Shown here piece after piece: positions 48,724-61,068 of a stretch of 64,000 bases of DNA; position 1 is the first letter of the stretch; every line of letters starts with the position of its first letter. The notes below the pieces were generated by a model. The model was not told where the DNA came from. It saw only the letters and a list, made by a program, of their open reading frames with translations, and did no database searches. This stretch comes from Paramecium octaurelia (lineage: Eukaryota > Ciliophora > Oligohymenophorea > Peniculida > Parameciidae): assembly GCA_905182995.1 (NCBI GenBank), contig CAJJDP010000161.1:124001-188000 (forward strand). The letters are read 5' to 3'. A program made the position numbers and the translations under genes.

Positions 48724-49458
48724 TCATTTGTTCTTTAACTATTCTTTTAGTTCTATAATTTCTTATTATAACAATTTTATGAATTGCTCTTAATGAGTCA
48801 TCTAGGCCTTTGTAATTTCATCTCGTATCTATTCTTGCAATTGATTTTATTTATTGTTTTCCAATAATTAGGATGACTTACATTATAACTCAACTGCTAA
48901 CTTTTGAACCATTATTTATGAGTCATTCAACTTGATTATTAATTCATTCTTCTCTTATTTCAATTGATCAACTTAGTTTAAAATGAAAATATTTTGTTGA
49001 TCAAAGTGATCATACTAAAATTACTATTATTCAATAGATGTTTCTAACTCATAAATCTGATTCAATAATGCTTAATTATCAAATTCTAATTATACAATCC
49101 TTTCACTTTTTTAATTCATCAATGACGTCAGTTAATCTAATTCATTTATTAAGGTTTCCAATTAACCTGAGAATAGCAATTTTTATCTGAATGCGCTTTA
49201 TTACAACTATTATTCATAGGTCAATATTTATTATTTCAATTATCTGTTATTCAAGATCTATTCATCTAATTAAACTTATAATCTTTTATTCTTTTCTTTG
49301 AATTGCTCTTCCAGTTTGTAAATGTATTATTGAAATTGATTGACCTGCGCTTTCAAGTTAGATATTTCAGAGTGGTAGAAATCGTAACTTAGTTCTATAT
49401 GAGGAGTTTCTTAGGTACTTGAATTGTGTTGCCAATCTCTGACTGTATATTCTTACAT
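48724..49458 (-). CDS. Hypothetical Gln-rich coiled-coil protein, 244 residues
   Basis: Intronless, 245 codons, with about a fifth of the residues Gln, most of them encoded by TAA or TAG. A continuous coiled coil from about residue 35 (Y-I-Y-K-L-E-E-Q-F-K; L-E-T-L-I-N-E-L-D-Q-L; V-D-Q-L-K-Q-E-K-N-E-L) to the end. It begins 40 bp after the RCC1 gene stop on the same strand. Scaffold-like; function unknown. Confidence 0.65.
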
Positions 49459-49498
49459 AAGTAAATTTTAATAATAACAGCTAAATGTATTAATATAT

Positions 49499-51578
49499 TC
49501 ATGAGTCACTAATTTTAATCAATTTTTTGGCCTCTCTTTATTATTTGAGCAATCTTTCTTGCATTTTCTTATATTTTCCTTGAAAGAGTTTAGTATCATC
49601 CTTCAAACGCTTCCATTTAATCGGCAAAAAGCATTACTCTTTTGTCATTAGATTATCCATTAATAATTTTTCATGGTAACCATTATGAATTCTTTTGACA
49701 TATTCATATTTCATGATATCAGGATGATCAATGAATTCATGATGATTAGGGTCATCAACAGATTCTCTCTAAGTTGTAGGTTGTGATTTAACAATTTTTC
49801 TCGATTCTGCTACTACCTAAGATTTAACAATTTGTCTTGATTCCCTTTAACTTGCAGGTTATGATATAATATTTTATTCTCTTTGACAGATAGGTTATGA
49901 TTTAAGATTTTATTCTTTTTGACATATTGGTTATGATTTAACAATTTACCCAGAATAAGGAATATATAATGGGTTCAATCTTTCAGATTCTAAAATGAGA
50001 TCAGAAACCTTGTCAATTTCAATTGCTTAATATAATTTCGTATTCAAAATATTTAAAGGTATTTTAGTTCTTTATTAAGTTCTATTTTCAGAATCTTGTG
50101 AAAGTTTCCGAAAAACTTCCCATGATTCTTTGAGAGTCTTCACTTCTTTAGCAGATTCCCTCATCTTATCATGGACTTTCCCTGATTTAACAATATTCAT
50201 TTTTTCTTTTCCTATTTCCATTTTAGTCGTACTGGATCGCTTTTTATGAATTGAACTTTGCCCTTCTCGAAACTCTTCTGAAACCTACAAAGTGCTTCTT
50301 CTCTTCAATTGCTAAACATACATGGACTACTTTCTTTATATTCTTGTATATAAGAAATCTTCAGGTTTCATTTACTTAACTTATTAATCCAAAACTTTCG
50401 CATTTATTTCCTAAAGGCATTTAGTCTTCTTATTCTCATCATAATACATATTCCTAATCTTGTTGTTTTTCAATTCTACATACTGTTTGTACTTTTAAAC
50501 TCTCTTCTTTATCTATTATTTAAAATGATCAGACACTCTATAAGCTTATTCATTTCCAATGAACAATACAATATCATCTCCACAAATAAATTGTTCACAT
50601 CGAAACCCTGTCTTTACATATTATGGAATAGGATTGTTAGTATTCCATTAATAGAGACGACCGAGTTGATCTACACATGCAGCTTATTTCAAAGCCACCT
50701 CGATCTTACGAATATTTGAATAAGTATTTGGCATTGACAATTCCTTTATATTTAAAGCTTCCTCAAACGTCATACTCTTCAATCCACTACCCCACTCATA
50801 TACTATTCCTTCTTAGTTTAATACTAAACTATAACTGATCCCACACTAAACATCTTAAATATCTTCAAGTTAAGTGATTCTTGTCGGACATTATACAAAA
50901 GTTTGGAAAGAATAACCAGCCATTTGCAATCCTAATTCTCCATTCTTACCATTACCCCAAGAATAAACCCAATTGTTCTCATCCAAAGCCAACGCGTGAG
51001 TGTTTGAACAAGCCACCTTCCTAACCTTGTTCATAATTAATATGGGTTTTGCTGTTGAGACTACATTCAGTTTTGCTCCTAATAAACTTGTAAACCCCTA
51101 CCCATACAACTCTCCATTTGAAATATAATAGAAACGCTCGTTTTAAGCATTTAGTTGAGTTACTGATTTCACTGGAACCCATTTGGCACGCAAGCACTTC
51201 CCTTTAAATTAAGAACAAGAGAAATTGCTTTCACCCCAGTAGTACATTTTATCTTACTAATAACCGTATGAGTAAGTCTCCGAACAAGATATTAGGCTAT
51301 AATTGCACTCTAATTTTAAAGGCTTCTTTTGTATATCAGAAATTTCTCCCAAACCCAATTATCCATGTGAGTTATCACCAAAAACCCAAATATCATCTCT
51401 ATTTTCATAACATTTGTTTATTGTACTTCTCTCCTAATAAAAAGAATGATCGAAACGATCCATACATTTTTATAATTCTGGCATCCAATGGGATATAATT
51501 CACTGAACCCACAGGTTTAGAAATCACCAAATCAGTTCGGCCAATAAAGAACACTACTTTAAATTGCACAACTACCAT
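49499..51578 (-). CDS. RCC1-repeat protein with a coiled-coil C-terminus
   Basis: 683 residues after one intron (51399-51426). Residues about 1-340 carry RCC1-type repeats (V-F-G-D-N-S-H-G-Q-L-G-L-G; Y-Y-W-G-E; W-G-N-G-K-N-G-E-L-G-L; Y-E-W-G-S-G), enough for a seven-bladed propeller. From about 390 the sequence becomes basic and helical, with a tandem motif around 530-580 (S-Q-P-x-x-Q-R-E-Q/S repeated about five times), and ends in a coil. In the ciliate code the frame crosses positions where a standard reading would start a new gene; K-Q-M-K-P-E-D at the crossing is continuous. The guanine-exchange function of RCC1 cannot be assumed. Confidence 0.75.
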
Positions 51579-51936
51579 TGCTCAATTACATAGTTTTATT
51601 AATTTCTAATTATAAATTATTTATTAATTCATATATACAAAGGCCCATAATCATTATGAAATATTAAATTATGGCTTTTATAAATGCAATTTCCATTCAG
51701 ACATTTCACATAATAAAATTGTGAAATAGAAGGCTTAAATCACTAAATAATTTTAATCTGTTAAGTTCAATAATGTGCTAAATAATAGAAGTTCTAATTC
51801 TTTTAAGTCAAGTTAAATGGCTAGCATATTCACTTTTTACGCTGTAACTGAAAGTAATTAAAAAAATTTTAATCATTTTCCAAACAACAATATAGATGTT
51901 TCTAAATATAAAATTATTGATTTTATATTGTATATT
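51579..51936. other. Intergenic region between RCC1 gene and tandem array
   Basis: About 360 bp, AT-rich, bordering the outer edge of the left tandem array. It is not shared with the outer flank of the right array (61990 onward). No gene seen. Confidence 0.5.
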
Positions 51937-54138
51937 ATGATGATAATAAAAAGAATTTTAATAATAATATTATATTTTATTGAATAAATGATGTTTAATA
52001 GACTCATGCTAGTTATGCAGCATTAACTTTATTGCAAGTATCTTCTAATAAAGCTAAGAGTGTTTCTTCAGTTGATTCTCTAGATAATGATAATAAAAAG
52101 AATTTTAATAATAATATTATATTTTATTGAATAAATGATGTTTAATAGACTCATGCTAGTTATGCAGCATTAACTTTATTGCAAGTATCTTCTAATAAAG
52201 CTAAGAGTGTTTCTTCAGTTGATTCTCTAGATAATGATAATAAAAAGAATTTTAATAATAATATTATATTTTATTGAATAAATGATGTTTAATAGACTCA
52301 TGCTAGTTATGCAGCATTAACTTTATTGCAAGTATCTTCTAATAAAGCTAAGAGTGTTTCTTCAGTTGATTCTCTAGATAATGATAATAAAAAGAATTTT
52401 AATAATAATATTATATTTTATTGAATAAATGATGTTTAATAGACTCATGCTAGTTATGCAGCATTAACTTTATTGCAAGTATCTTCTAATAAAGCTAAGA
52501 GTGTTTCTTCAGTTGATTCTCTAGATAATGATAATAAAAAGAATTTTAATAATAATATTATATTTTATTGAATAAATGATGTTTAATAGACTCATGCTAG
52601 TTATGCAGCATTAACTTTATTGCAAGTATCTTCTAATAAAGCTAAGAGTGTTTCTTCAGTTGATTCTCTAGATAATGATAATAAAAAGAATTTTAATAAT
52701 AATATTATATTTTATTGAATAAATGATGTTTAATAGACTCATGCTAGTTATGCAGCATTAACTTTATTGCAAGTATCTTCTAATAAAGCTAAGAGTGTTT
52801 CTTCAGTTGATTCTCTAGATAATGATAATAAAAAGAATTTTAATAATAATATTATATTTTATTGAATAAATGATGTTTAATAGACTCATGCTAGTTATGC
52901 AGCATTAACTTTATTGCAAGTATCTTCTAATAAAGCTAAGAGTGTTTCTTCAGTTGATTCTCTAGATAATGATAATAAAAAGAATTTTAATAATAATATT
53001 ATATTTTATTGAATAAATGATGTTTAATAGACTCATGCTAGTTATGCAGCATTAACTTTATTGCAAGTATCTTCTAATAAAGCTAAGAGTGTTTCTTCAG
53101 TTGATTCTCTAGATAATGATAATAAAAAGAATTTTAATAATAATATTATATTTTATTGAATAAATGATGTTTAATAGACTCATGCTAGTTATGCAGCATT
53201 AACTTTATTGCAAGTATCTTCTAATAAAGCTAAGAGTGTTTCTTCAGTTGATTCTCTAGATAATGATAATAAAAAGAATTTTAATAATAATATTATATTT
53301 TATTGAATAAATGATGTTTAATAGACTCATGCTAGTTATGCAGCATTAACTTTATTGCAAGTATCTTCTAATAAAGCTAAGAGTGTTTCTTCAGTTGATT
53401 CTCTAGATAATGATAATAAAAAGAATTTTAATAATAATATTATATTTTATTGAATAAATGATGTTTAATAGACTCATGCTAGTTATGCAGCATTAACTTT
53501 ATTGCAAGTATCTTCTAATAAAGCTAAGAGTGTTTCTTCAGTTGATTCTCTAGATAATGATAATAAAAAGAATTTTAATAATAATATTATATTTTATTGA
53601 ATAAATGATGTTTAATAGACTCATGCTAGTTATGCAGCATTAACTTTATTGCAAGTATCTTCTAATAAAGCTAAGAGTGTTTCTTCAGTTGATTCTCTAG
53701 ATAATGATAATAAAAAGAATTTTAATAATAATATTATATTTTATTGAATAAATGATGTTTAATAGACTCATGCTAGTTATGCAGCATTAACTTTATTGCA
53801 AGTATCTTCTAATAAAGCTAAGAGTGTTTCTTCAGTTGATTCTCTAGATAATGATAATAAAAAGAATTTTAATAATAATATTATATTTTATTGAATAAAT
53901 GATGTTTAATAGACTCATGCTAGTTATGCAGCATTAACTTTATTGCAAGTATCTTCTAATAAAGCTAAGAGTGTTTCTTCAGTTGATTCTCTAGATAATG
54001 ATAATAAAAAGAATTTTAATAATAATATTATATTTTATTGAATAAATGATGTTTAATAGACTCATGCTAGTTATGCAGCATTAACTTTATTGCAAGTATC
54101 TTCTAATAAAGCTAAGAGTGTTTCTTCAGTTGATTCTC
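51937..54138 (-). repeat. 147-bp tandem array, 15 units (left)
   Basis: Near-perfect head-to-tail repeat with a period of exactly 147 bp: the CTCTAG junction recurs at 52081, 52228, 52375 and every 147 bp to 54139. Read on the minus strand, each unit contains an acceptor (..TATCTAG), the 76-nt last exon of the SF-assemblin gene with its TGA, and 71 bp of trailer. So 15 identical terminal exons follow one gene body. The same unit occurs 7 times in inverted orientation at 60989-61980. Confidence 0.95.
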
Positions 54139-54896
54139 TAGAGAATAATAATAAGAAATAAAAACCTTTATTTTTTTTCATTATCTACTTCAGTTTTAAT
54201 TCTATTGACAACATCTTTTAACATATCAAATATTGCTTATTCTGATTCTTATCTATTTACTTTCTCTTAAACCAATAATTAATTTAATTTGCTTAATTCT
54301 TCATTCATTTTTCTAGATATATTAGAATCCATTTCTTCTCTTTCTGCTACTTCTGTCTTTATAGCTTCATGTAATCTTGGTAAATCTGTTTCTAAACATT
54401 AATTCAATCTTTCTATATTCTCATTTCTTGTTCTACTTTCTGTACTCAATTCACTCCTTATTAATCCTGTCTTTTCTTCAATAAATCTTATTATCTTTTA
54501 TTCTCCATCTTTTCTTGTTGATGTCAATCCTTCAACTGCCTAATTGAATGAATTCTCTAAATCTATATATTCCTTTTGTTTCTATTCAAAATGTTATTCT
54601 CTCTATAATTTTGTTTAATCCAACACTTTCTATAATTTCAATACACTATCTTTAATCAAAGCTACTCTTTAACTCAATTATTCATTCAATTCATTCAATC
54701 CAGATTCCAATTAATCTAATCTTGTCTCTGATTCCTCTATTCTTTTAGTCTATATTAATATTTATTATTTCATTACTCTCTCTCCTTCTATTGTTAAATC
54801 CATTTAACTTAATTAAGAACTTATTTTTGCTACTCTCTCTCTTGATGGTGAATAATCTAATCTATTCTACTATACATTACTTCTATTATTTGACAT
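54062..54896 (-). CDS. SF-assemblin-like protein, left-arm copy
   Basis: 268 residues using the first terminal exon (intron 54138-54165, GTTTTT..TCTAG). Same protein as the right-arm copy at 60234-61068: head M-S-N-N-R-S-N-V-Q, a long coiled coil, the SF-assemblin motif F-D-M-L-K-D-V-V-N-R-I-K and end L-L-A-L-L-E-D-T-C-N-K-V-N-A-A. A striated basal-body fibre component by family. About 300 bp of AT-rich promoter DNA (54897-55200) separates it from the MORN gene. Confidence 0.8.
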
Positions 54897-55200
54897 ATCT
54901 AACTGATTATTTGAATTAAAAGATAATATTAATATAAATAAATTTATTGTTAATTTATTTGCTAAAATATCATTCTTAATGAGTATTTTTCAAAATTCAT
55001 GATTAAATAGAAAACAGCTTAATTTACGTCACTCAAATGGAATGGATCCCTCATTTTTTCGTAAATCTAATGCTCGTTCTAATTAGCTAAAGTTTGTTAA
55101 GGTATTATTAAGATTTTTAATTGTTACGTTATGAGTAGTTATTTTAAGATTATATAAGTTCGAACTTTGTTAAAATATAATTTAATTAGTAATATATAAA

Positions 55201-56475
55201 TCATTCATATTTAGAGTAACTTCTATATTTAAAGCTTTATTTTCCTTTTAATCCTGTTTTTGTAATGAAATTTATTTTAGTTGTATCAAATCTAAATTAT
55301 TATTCCTTTGGCCTTCGATTTGGTTGCTTGTAGATTGTTTATTAGTTTTTTGGTGAAGATTTATTACTTTGTACATTATTAGAAGTTTTTTTTTACAAAA
55401 TATGTTTATCTTATTGTTTAAGATTAATATCTCTTTCTTAAAATTCTCTTTTTGAATTTTGCCTATCAGATTATAATTACAGATTTCTCTGTGGTCTTTC
55501 TGAATAATTAAAATCAAGACGATTTCTTTAGACGATAACTGTTTTATTCAGAGGAGAGGCCTATTATTTTTTTGGGTTAGGTTTTGTGGACGATAAGTAT
55601 GAAGGAGGTTTTAGACAAGCCTTCATCAATTCTTTATGAGTTTTAGGTGGAGTATTATTAGGCTAAGTATTGCTTGGAACGCTGGATTATCTTGGAACTG
55701 TCTTTTCATAGAAATCGTTAAAGAATTTTCCCTTTTTTCTGGTTCCATCTGAATAAATTAACTCACCTTCTCCATGTTTTTTGTCATTAACATAGTATCC
55801 TTTGTAAGAGTATGTTGAACATCTATATTCTCCATAACCAGTTTTAAGACCATTTTAAAATTTTCCATGAAAATAAGCACCACTAGAATAAAAGTATTCT
55901 CCAACTCCTTCAGGCTTTCCATTTTAATACATTCCTACATATCTATCTCCATTTGCAAATAGTTCTTCTCCATAACCATGCTTCAAACTATCTTTAAACT
56001 CTCCTTTATATTGATCTCCATTAATCCATTTGTGTTAACCTTTACCATTAGGTTTACCATCAACCCATTATCCAGCATACATATCACCCTTTAAACCCAT
56101 CCAAGTTCCGCATCCATGTTTATTACCGTTGAACCATTCTCCTTCATAATATTCGCCATTAGCCCATGTAAACTTTCCTTGGCCTTCTGGTTTGCCATTA
56201 ACATAAAGTCCTTTATAACTCGATTTAGATGGAAAAACTTCCCAACCTTGACCATGTTTACGATTATTATTGAATTCTCCTTCATAAACATGCTCCTCCT
56301 CCATTAATAATACTCCTTTTCCATGTTTAAGACCATTGAATACTTATCCAAAATAGATTTTATTCTTTGAAGATATTATACTAAAATTCGGCAGCTTCTT
56401 TAATTCTTCAAATGAATATCCCTTAGTATTATTCTAATAATTTTGTATTCTTAATATTATCAGATTATCGATCAT
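55201..56475 (-). CDS. MORN-repeat protein, left-arm copy
   Basis: Mirror image of the gene at 58655-59929 (coordinates sum to 115130), intronless, 424 residues. About ten MORN units such as Y-E-G-E-F-x-x-N-x-x-H-G-x-G. See the right-arm entry for description. Whether both copies exist in the cell depends on the inverted repeat being real. Confidence 0.8.
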
Positions 56476-56534
56476 TTAATTAATTTATATTAAAATTAAC
56501 AAAAAATTTCATTAATAATTAATTTGATTTTCAA

Positions 56535-56824
56535 ATGAGTGATGAAGAATCAGAAGATGAAAACAGATCTAAGTTCAAGCTATCCAAGACCCATCAATTA
56601 ATTAATTAACTTGAACATAAGCTTTCTATTCTTGACTAAAATAATGCCCCTAATCTCTATCCTAATTCTAGAGATTCTCATCTCAAAAGCAAATAAGAAT
56701 TGGAAAGAGAATTACAAGAATTTGAATAGAGAATGAAAAAACTTAATTAAACTGAAAATTCTTAGTTACACTCTTCATAAGCGAAATCTATTTAAAAGTA
56801 GTCACCATAAAAGTTGAACCTTTC
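56535..56824 (+). CDS. Coiled-coil gene 5' fragment, left-arm copy
   Basis: The first 96 codons of the same protein as complement(57109-58595), starting M-S-D-E-E-S-E-D-E-N-R and stopping at the N at 56825. Identical to the right copy up to the break; truncated by the contig join. Confidence 0.8.
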
Positions 56825-56825
56825 N
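56825..56825. other. Single N, second contig join
   Basis: The unknown base cuts the left-arm coiled-coil gene after codon 96 and also truncates the 5' end of the gene fragment at 56826-57140. The sequence to its left is the reverse complement of 58306 onward. Confidence 0.85.
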
Positions 56826-57140
56826 GGTTTATGAATGTAAAAGTTATTATATATCAATCCAAGAGTTATCAGCTAATAAAGTTACTGAGAGAGCAAATAA
56901 TTATTTTTATCAAATAACTCGTGCTTATGCGCTTGTTTTAACAATTTCTTTGTAAAGAATCAGCAATTCATTGCTTTTTATAATGCCAAATATTTTTTAT
57001 AATATTTACTATTTTATTTAGAAAGATACAGAGAGTGGAATACTTTATTAGATGAAAATTATAATCAGTATATGTGCAATACTACCTAAACACAAGATTA
57101 TTAACTTATCACTTATTATTCAAAGATTTTTCCACAATGA
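56826..57140 (+). CDS. 3' fragment of an unknown gene
   Basis: Open from the N to TGA 57138-57140 after removing a 23-nt intron (56935-56957, GTTTTA..AAAG). The fragment reads Y-I-S-I-Q-E-L-S-A-N-K-V-T-E-R-A, then A-Y-A-L joined to N-Q-Q-F-I-A-F-Y-N-A-K-Y-F-L. Aromatic and helical, no domain recognised. Its last 32 nt overlap the 3' end of the convergent coiled-coil gene (57109). Confidence 0.55.
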
Positions 57141-58595
57141 AATTTAGTTTTTTTAATTATTCTTGGATATTTCTTTTATATGTCTATTCAAATGATAAGG
57201 GAGTTTTTCTTTTTTCTTTATCCTTCACAAGGTTACTCTCTCTTTCTTTCGACTTAGATTTTGATTTAGATTGAGTGAGATCAATTGATCTTCTTCTTTT
57301 TTCTGCAGTTGCCCTAGTTTATTTCAAATGAATCTTTTATTTAGGTTTGAATTATCTATTTAATAACAAAAATTACTATTTTTTGTGCTTCTCAAAAAGT
57401 TAATTAAAATCTCTTTAAATTTAGATATTAGCATTTTGATTATTATTGTATTTTTACATCATTACAATACTTTCCTCGCTCTCCAAATCTTCATTTTAGT
57501 TATAATTAGGTTTATTCACACACATTTGAAATTATAGTTAAGAGTTAGATTATTATTATTAATATTATTACTATTCTAATTATATTTCTGTTGAATTCAT
57601 TTATCTTTATGTTTATTATTATTGCTATTCTCCATTTAAAAGCTGTAATAAATCTAAATTAATTTATTTTTATTCGTTCAATTCTTATCTAATTAGAGAT
57701 AATTATTAGTTCATTGATTCCTATATTTATTAATTGATTTGATATAAATTTTAGAGAGGAGATGGATCTGGCTCTTCTTCAAGGTGTACTATTTTTTTTT
57801 TTAAATCATTTTAAAGTATTTAATTATGCAACTACATTAATGTATTTAATTAGTTTGACACTTCATCTCTATTGCTAGCGAGCATTTCTTACTCCCTAGA
57901 TAAGTTCTAGATAGAATATAATGAATATCTACTTATAATTGTGTTTATAGTTAATTTTTTTCAAATGATAATTATTACAATTCTAATAAAAAGTTAGTCT
58001 TTTTTTCTTCCTCTTCTTATATAAGCTTTTCACTTTGTTCTTAGATATCAAGTAGTTTTTCCTCTTATTCTTTAAGAATTTATATCTTTTATTCATTCAA
58101 TCTACGTTATTCTTCAATCTCCAAAGTTCTTAATAATGACTCTAATTCAAATTTTGCTTATTATTATTCCCTTAGCAAGTTCATTTATTCTTATTCAAGT
58201 ATTTATTATTCTCTATTAAGGTGATCTAATTTTGACGATAGCATCGTATTCTTATCATCATCGAAATTCTCTAACTTTTGAGTTAATAATTGTAAAATGG
58301 GATTAGAAAGGTTCAACTTTTATGGTGACTACTTTTAAATAGATTTCGCTTATGAAGAGTGTAACTAAGAATTTTCAGTTTAATTAAGTTTTTTCATTCT
58401 CTATTCAAATTCTTGTAATTCTCTTTCCAATTCTTATTTGCTTTTGAGATGAGAATCTCTAGAATTAGGATAGAGATTAGGGGCATTATTTTAGTCAAGA
58501 ATAGAAAGCTTATGTTCAAGTTAATTAATTAATTGATGGGTCTTGGATAGCTTGAACTTAGATCTGTTTTCATCTTCTGATTCTTCATCACTCAT
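57109..58595 (-). CDS. Coiled-coil protein with Lys/Ser-rich tail, 486 residues
   Basis: 486 residues after intron 57907-57932. Acidic start (M-S-D-E-E-S-E-D-E), then coiled coil nearly throughout (L-I-N-Q-L-E-H-K-L-S-I-L-D; L-R-T-L-E-I-E-E-Q), a Gln-rich middle encoded mostly by TAA/TAG, and a basic R-R-R-S and K-S-K-S-K-S-K-E-R-E tail. Likely cytoskeletal. Convergent overlap with the 56826-57140 fragment. Confidence 0.7.
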
Positions 58596-58654
58596 TTGAA
58601 AATCAAATTAATTATTAATGAAATTTTTTGTTAATTTTAATATAAATTAATTAA

Positions 58655-59929
58655 ATGATCGATAATCTGATAATATTAAGAATACAAAATTATTAGAATA
58701 ATACTAAGGGATATTCATTTGAAGAATTAAAGAAGCTGCCGAATTTTAGTATAATATCTTCAAAGAATAAAATCTATTTTGGATAAGTATTCAATGGTCT
58801 TAAACATGGAAAAGGAGTATTATTAATGGAGGAGGAGCATGTTTATGAAGGAGAATTCAATAATAATCGTAAACATGGTCAAGGTTGGGAAGTTTTTCCA
58901 TCTAAATCGAGTTATAAAGGACTTTATGTTAATGGCAAACCAGAAGGCCAAGGAAAGTTTACATGGGCTAATGGCGAATATTATGAAGGAGAATGGTTCA
59001 ACGGTAATAAACATGGATGCGGAACTTGGATGGGTTTAAAGGGTGATATGTATGCTGGATAATGGGTTGATGGTAAACCTAATGGTAAAGGTTAACACAA
59101 ATGGATTAATGGAGATCAATATAAAGGAGAGTTTAAAGATAGTTTGAAGCATGGTTATGGAGAAGAACTATTTGCAAATGGAGATAGATATGTAGGAATG
59201 TATTAAAATGGAAAGCCTGAAGGAGTTGGAGAATACTTTTATTCTAGTGGTGCTTATTTTCATGGAAAATTTTAAAATGGTCTTAAAACTGGTTATGGAG
59301 AATATAGATGTTCAACATACTCTTACAAAGGATACTATGTTAATGACAAAAAACATGGAGAAGGTGAGTTAATTTATTCAGATGGAACCAGAAAAAAGGG
59401 AAAATTCTTTAACGATTTCTATGAAAAGACAGTTCCAAGATAATCCAGCGTTCCAAGCAATACTTAGCCTAATAATACTCCACCTAAAACTCATAAAGAA
59501 TTGATGAAGGCTTGTCTAAAACCTCCTTCATACTTATCGTCCACAAAACCTAACCCAAAAAAATAATAGGCCTCTCCTCTGAATAAAACAGTTATCGTCT
59601 AAAGAAATCGTCTTGATTTTAATTATTCAGAAAGACCACAGAGAAATCTGTAATTATAATCTGATAGGCAAAATTCAAAAAGAGAATTTTAAGAAAGAGA
59701 TATTAATCTTAAACAATAAGATAAACATATTTTGTAAAAAAAAACTTCTAATAATGTACAAAGTAATAAATCTTCACCAAAAAACTAATAAACAATCTAC
59801 AAGCAACCAAATCGAAGGCCAAAGGAATAATAATTTAGATTTGATACAACTAAAATAAATTTCATTACAAAAACAGGATTAAAAGGAAAATAAAGCTTTA
59901 AATATAGAAGTTACTCTAAATATGAATGA
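58655..59929 (+). CDS. MORN-repeat protein, right-arm copy
   Basis: Intronless, 424 residues. After about 55 residues, roughly ten MORN repeats follow: Y-F-G-Q-V-F-N-G-L-K-H-G-K-G, Y-E-G-E-F-N-N-N-R-K-H-G-Q-G, Y-K-G-L-Y-V-N-G-K-P-E-G-Q-G and so on to Y-K-G-Y-Y-V-N-D-K-K-H-G-E-G. The last 150 residues are basic, Gln/Ser-rich and likely disordered. MORN repeats often bind membranes or ciliary structures; a scaffold role at cortex or cilium is inferred. Divergent from the coiled-coil gene, with 59 bp between starts. Confidence 0.85.
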
Positions 59930-60233
59930 TTTATATATTACTAATTAAATTATATTTTAACAAAGTTCGAACTTATATAATCTTAAAATAACTACTCATA
60001 ACGTAACAATTAAAAATCTTAATAATACCTTAACAAACTTTAGCTAATTAGAACGAGCATTAGATTTACGAAAAAATGAGGGATCCATTCCATTTGAGTG
60101 ACGTAAATTAAGCTGTTTTCTATTTAATCATGAATTTTGAAAAATACTCATTAAGAATGATATTTTAGCAAATAAATTAACAATAAATTTATTTATATTA
60201 ATATTATCTTTTAATTCAAATAATCAGTTAGAT

Positions 60234-61068
60234 ATGTCAAATAATAGAAGTAATGTATAGTAGAATAGATTAGATTATTCACCATCAAGAGAGAGAGTAG
60301 CAAAAATAAGTTCTTAATTAAGTTAAATGGATTTAACAATAGAAGGAGAGAGAGTAATGAAATAATAAATATTAATATAGACTAAAAGAATAGAGGAATC
60401 AGAGACAAGATTAGATTAATTGGAATCTGGATTGAATGAATTGAATGAATAATTGAGTTAAAGAGTAGCTTTGATTAAAGATAGTGTATTGAAATTATAG
60501 AAAGTGTTGGATTAAACAAAATTATAGAGAGAATAACATTTTGAATAGAAACAAAAGGAATATATAGATTTAGAGAATTCATTCAATTAGGCAGTTGAAG
60601 GATTGACATCAACAAGAAAAGATGGAGAATAAAAGATAATAAGATTTATTGAAGAAAAGACAGGATTAATAAGGAGTGAATTGAGTACAGAAAGTAGAAC
60701 AAGAAATGAGAATATAGAAAGATTGAATTAATGTTTAGAAACAGATTTACCAAGATTACATGAAGCTATAAAGACAGAAGTAGCAGAAAGAGAAGAAATG
60801 GATTCTAATATATCTAGAAAAATGAATGAAGAATTAAGCAAATTAAACTAATTATTGGTTTAAGAGAAAGTAAATAGATAAGAATCAGAATAAGCAATAT
60901 TTGATATGTTAAAAGATGTTGTCAATAGAATTAAAACTGAAGTAGATAATGAAAAAAAATAAAGGTTTTTATTTCTTATTATTATTCTCTAGAGAATCAA
61001 CTGAAGAAACACTCTTAGCTTTATTAGAAGATACTTGCAATAAAGTTAATGCTGCATAACTAGCATGA
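60234..61068 (+). CDS. SF-assemblin-like protein, right-arm copy
   Basis: 268 residues with the 28-nt intron 60965-60992 (starts GTTTTT, not GTA). A basic head, then S-P-S-R-E-R-V-A-K-I, a coiled coil of about 230 residues, the family motif F-D-M-L-K-D-V-V-N-R-I-K-T-E-V and the end E-E-T-L-L-A-L-L-E-D-T-C-N-K-V-N-A-A-Q-L. About a quarter of the way to the stop it shares the same heptad pattern as the 8471-9269 paralogue, but it is clearly a different subfamily. The exon after the intron is repeated in tandem downstream, so the choice of terminal exon is ambiguous; all give the same protein. Confidence 0.85.

Larger units (their letters stand above)
51937..56824 (+). repeat. Inverted repeat, left arm
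   Basis: From 56824 leftward the sequence is the reverse complement of 58306 rightward, with constant coordinate sum 115130, through the coiled-coil 5' end, the MORN gene, the SF-assemblin gene and the first 7 array units. Eight further units exist only on this arm. The outer flanks differ (RCC1 gene here, TTC12-like gene on the right). Confidence 0.9.

Noticed and set aside
51937..54138. CRISPR-like regularly spaced repeats
   Set aside because: The whole 147-bp unit is repeated with no variable spacers, it encodes a SF-assemblin exon, and the genome is eukaryotic.
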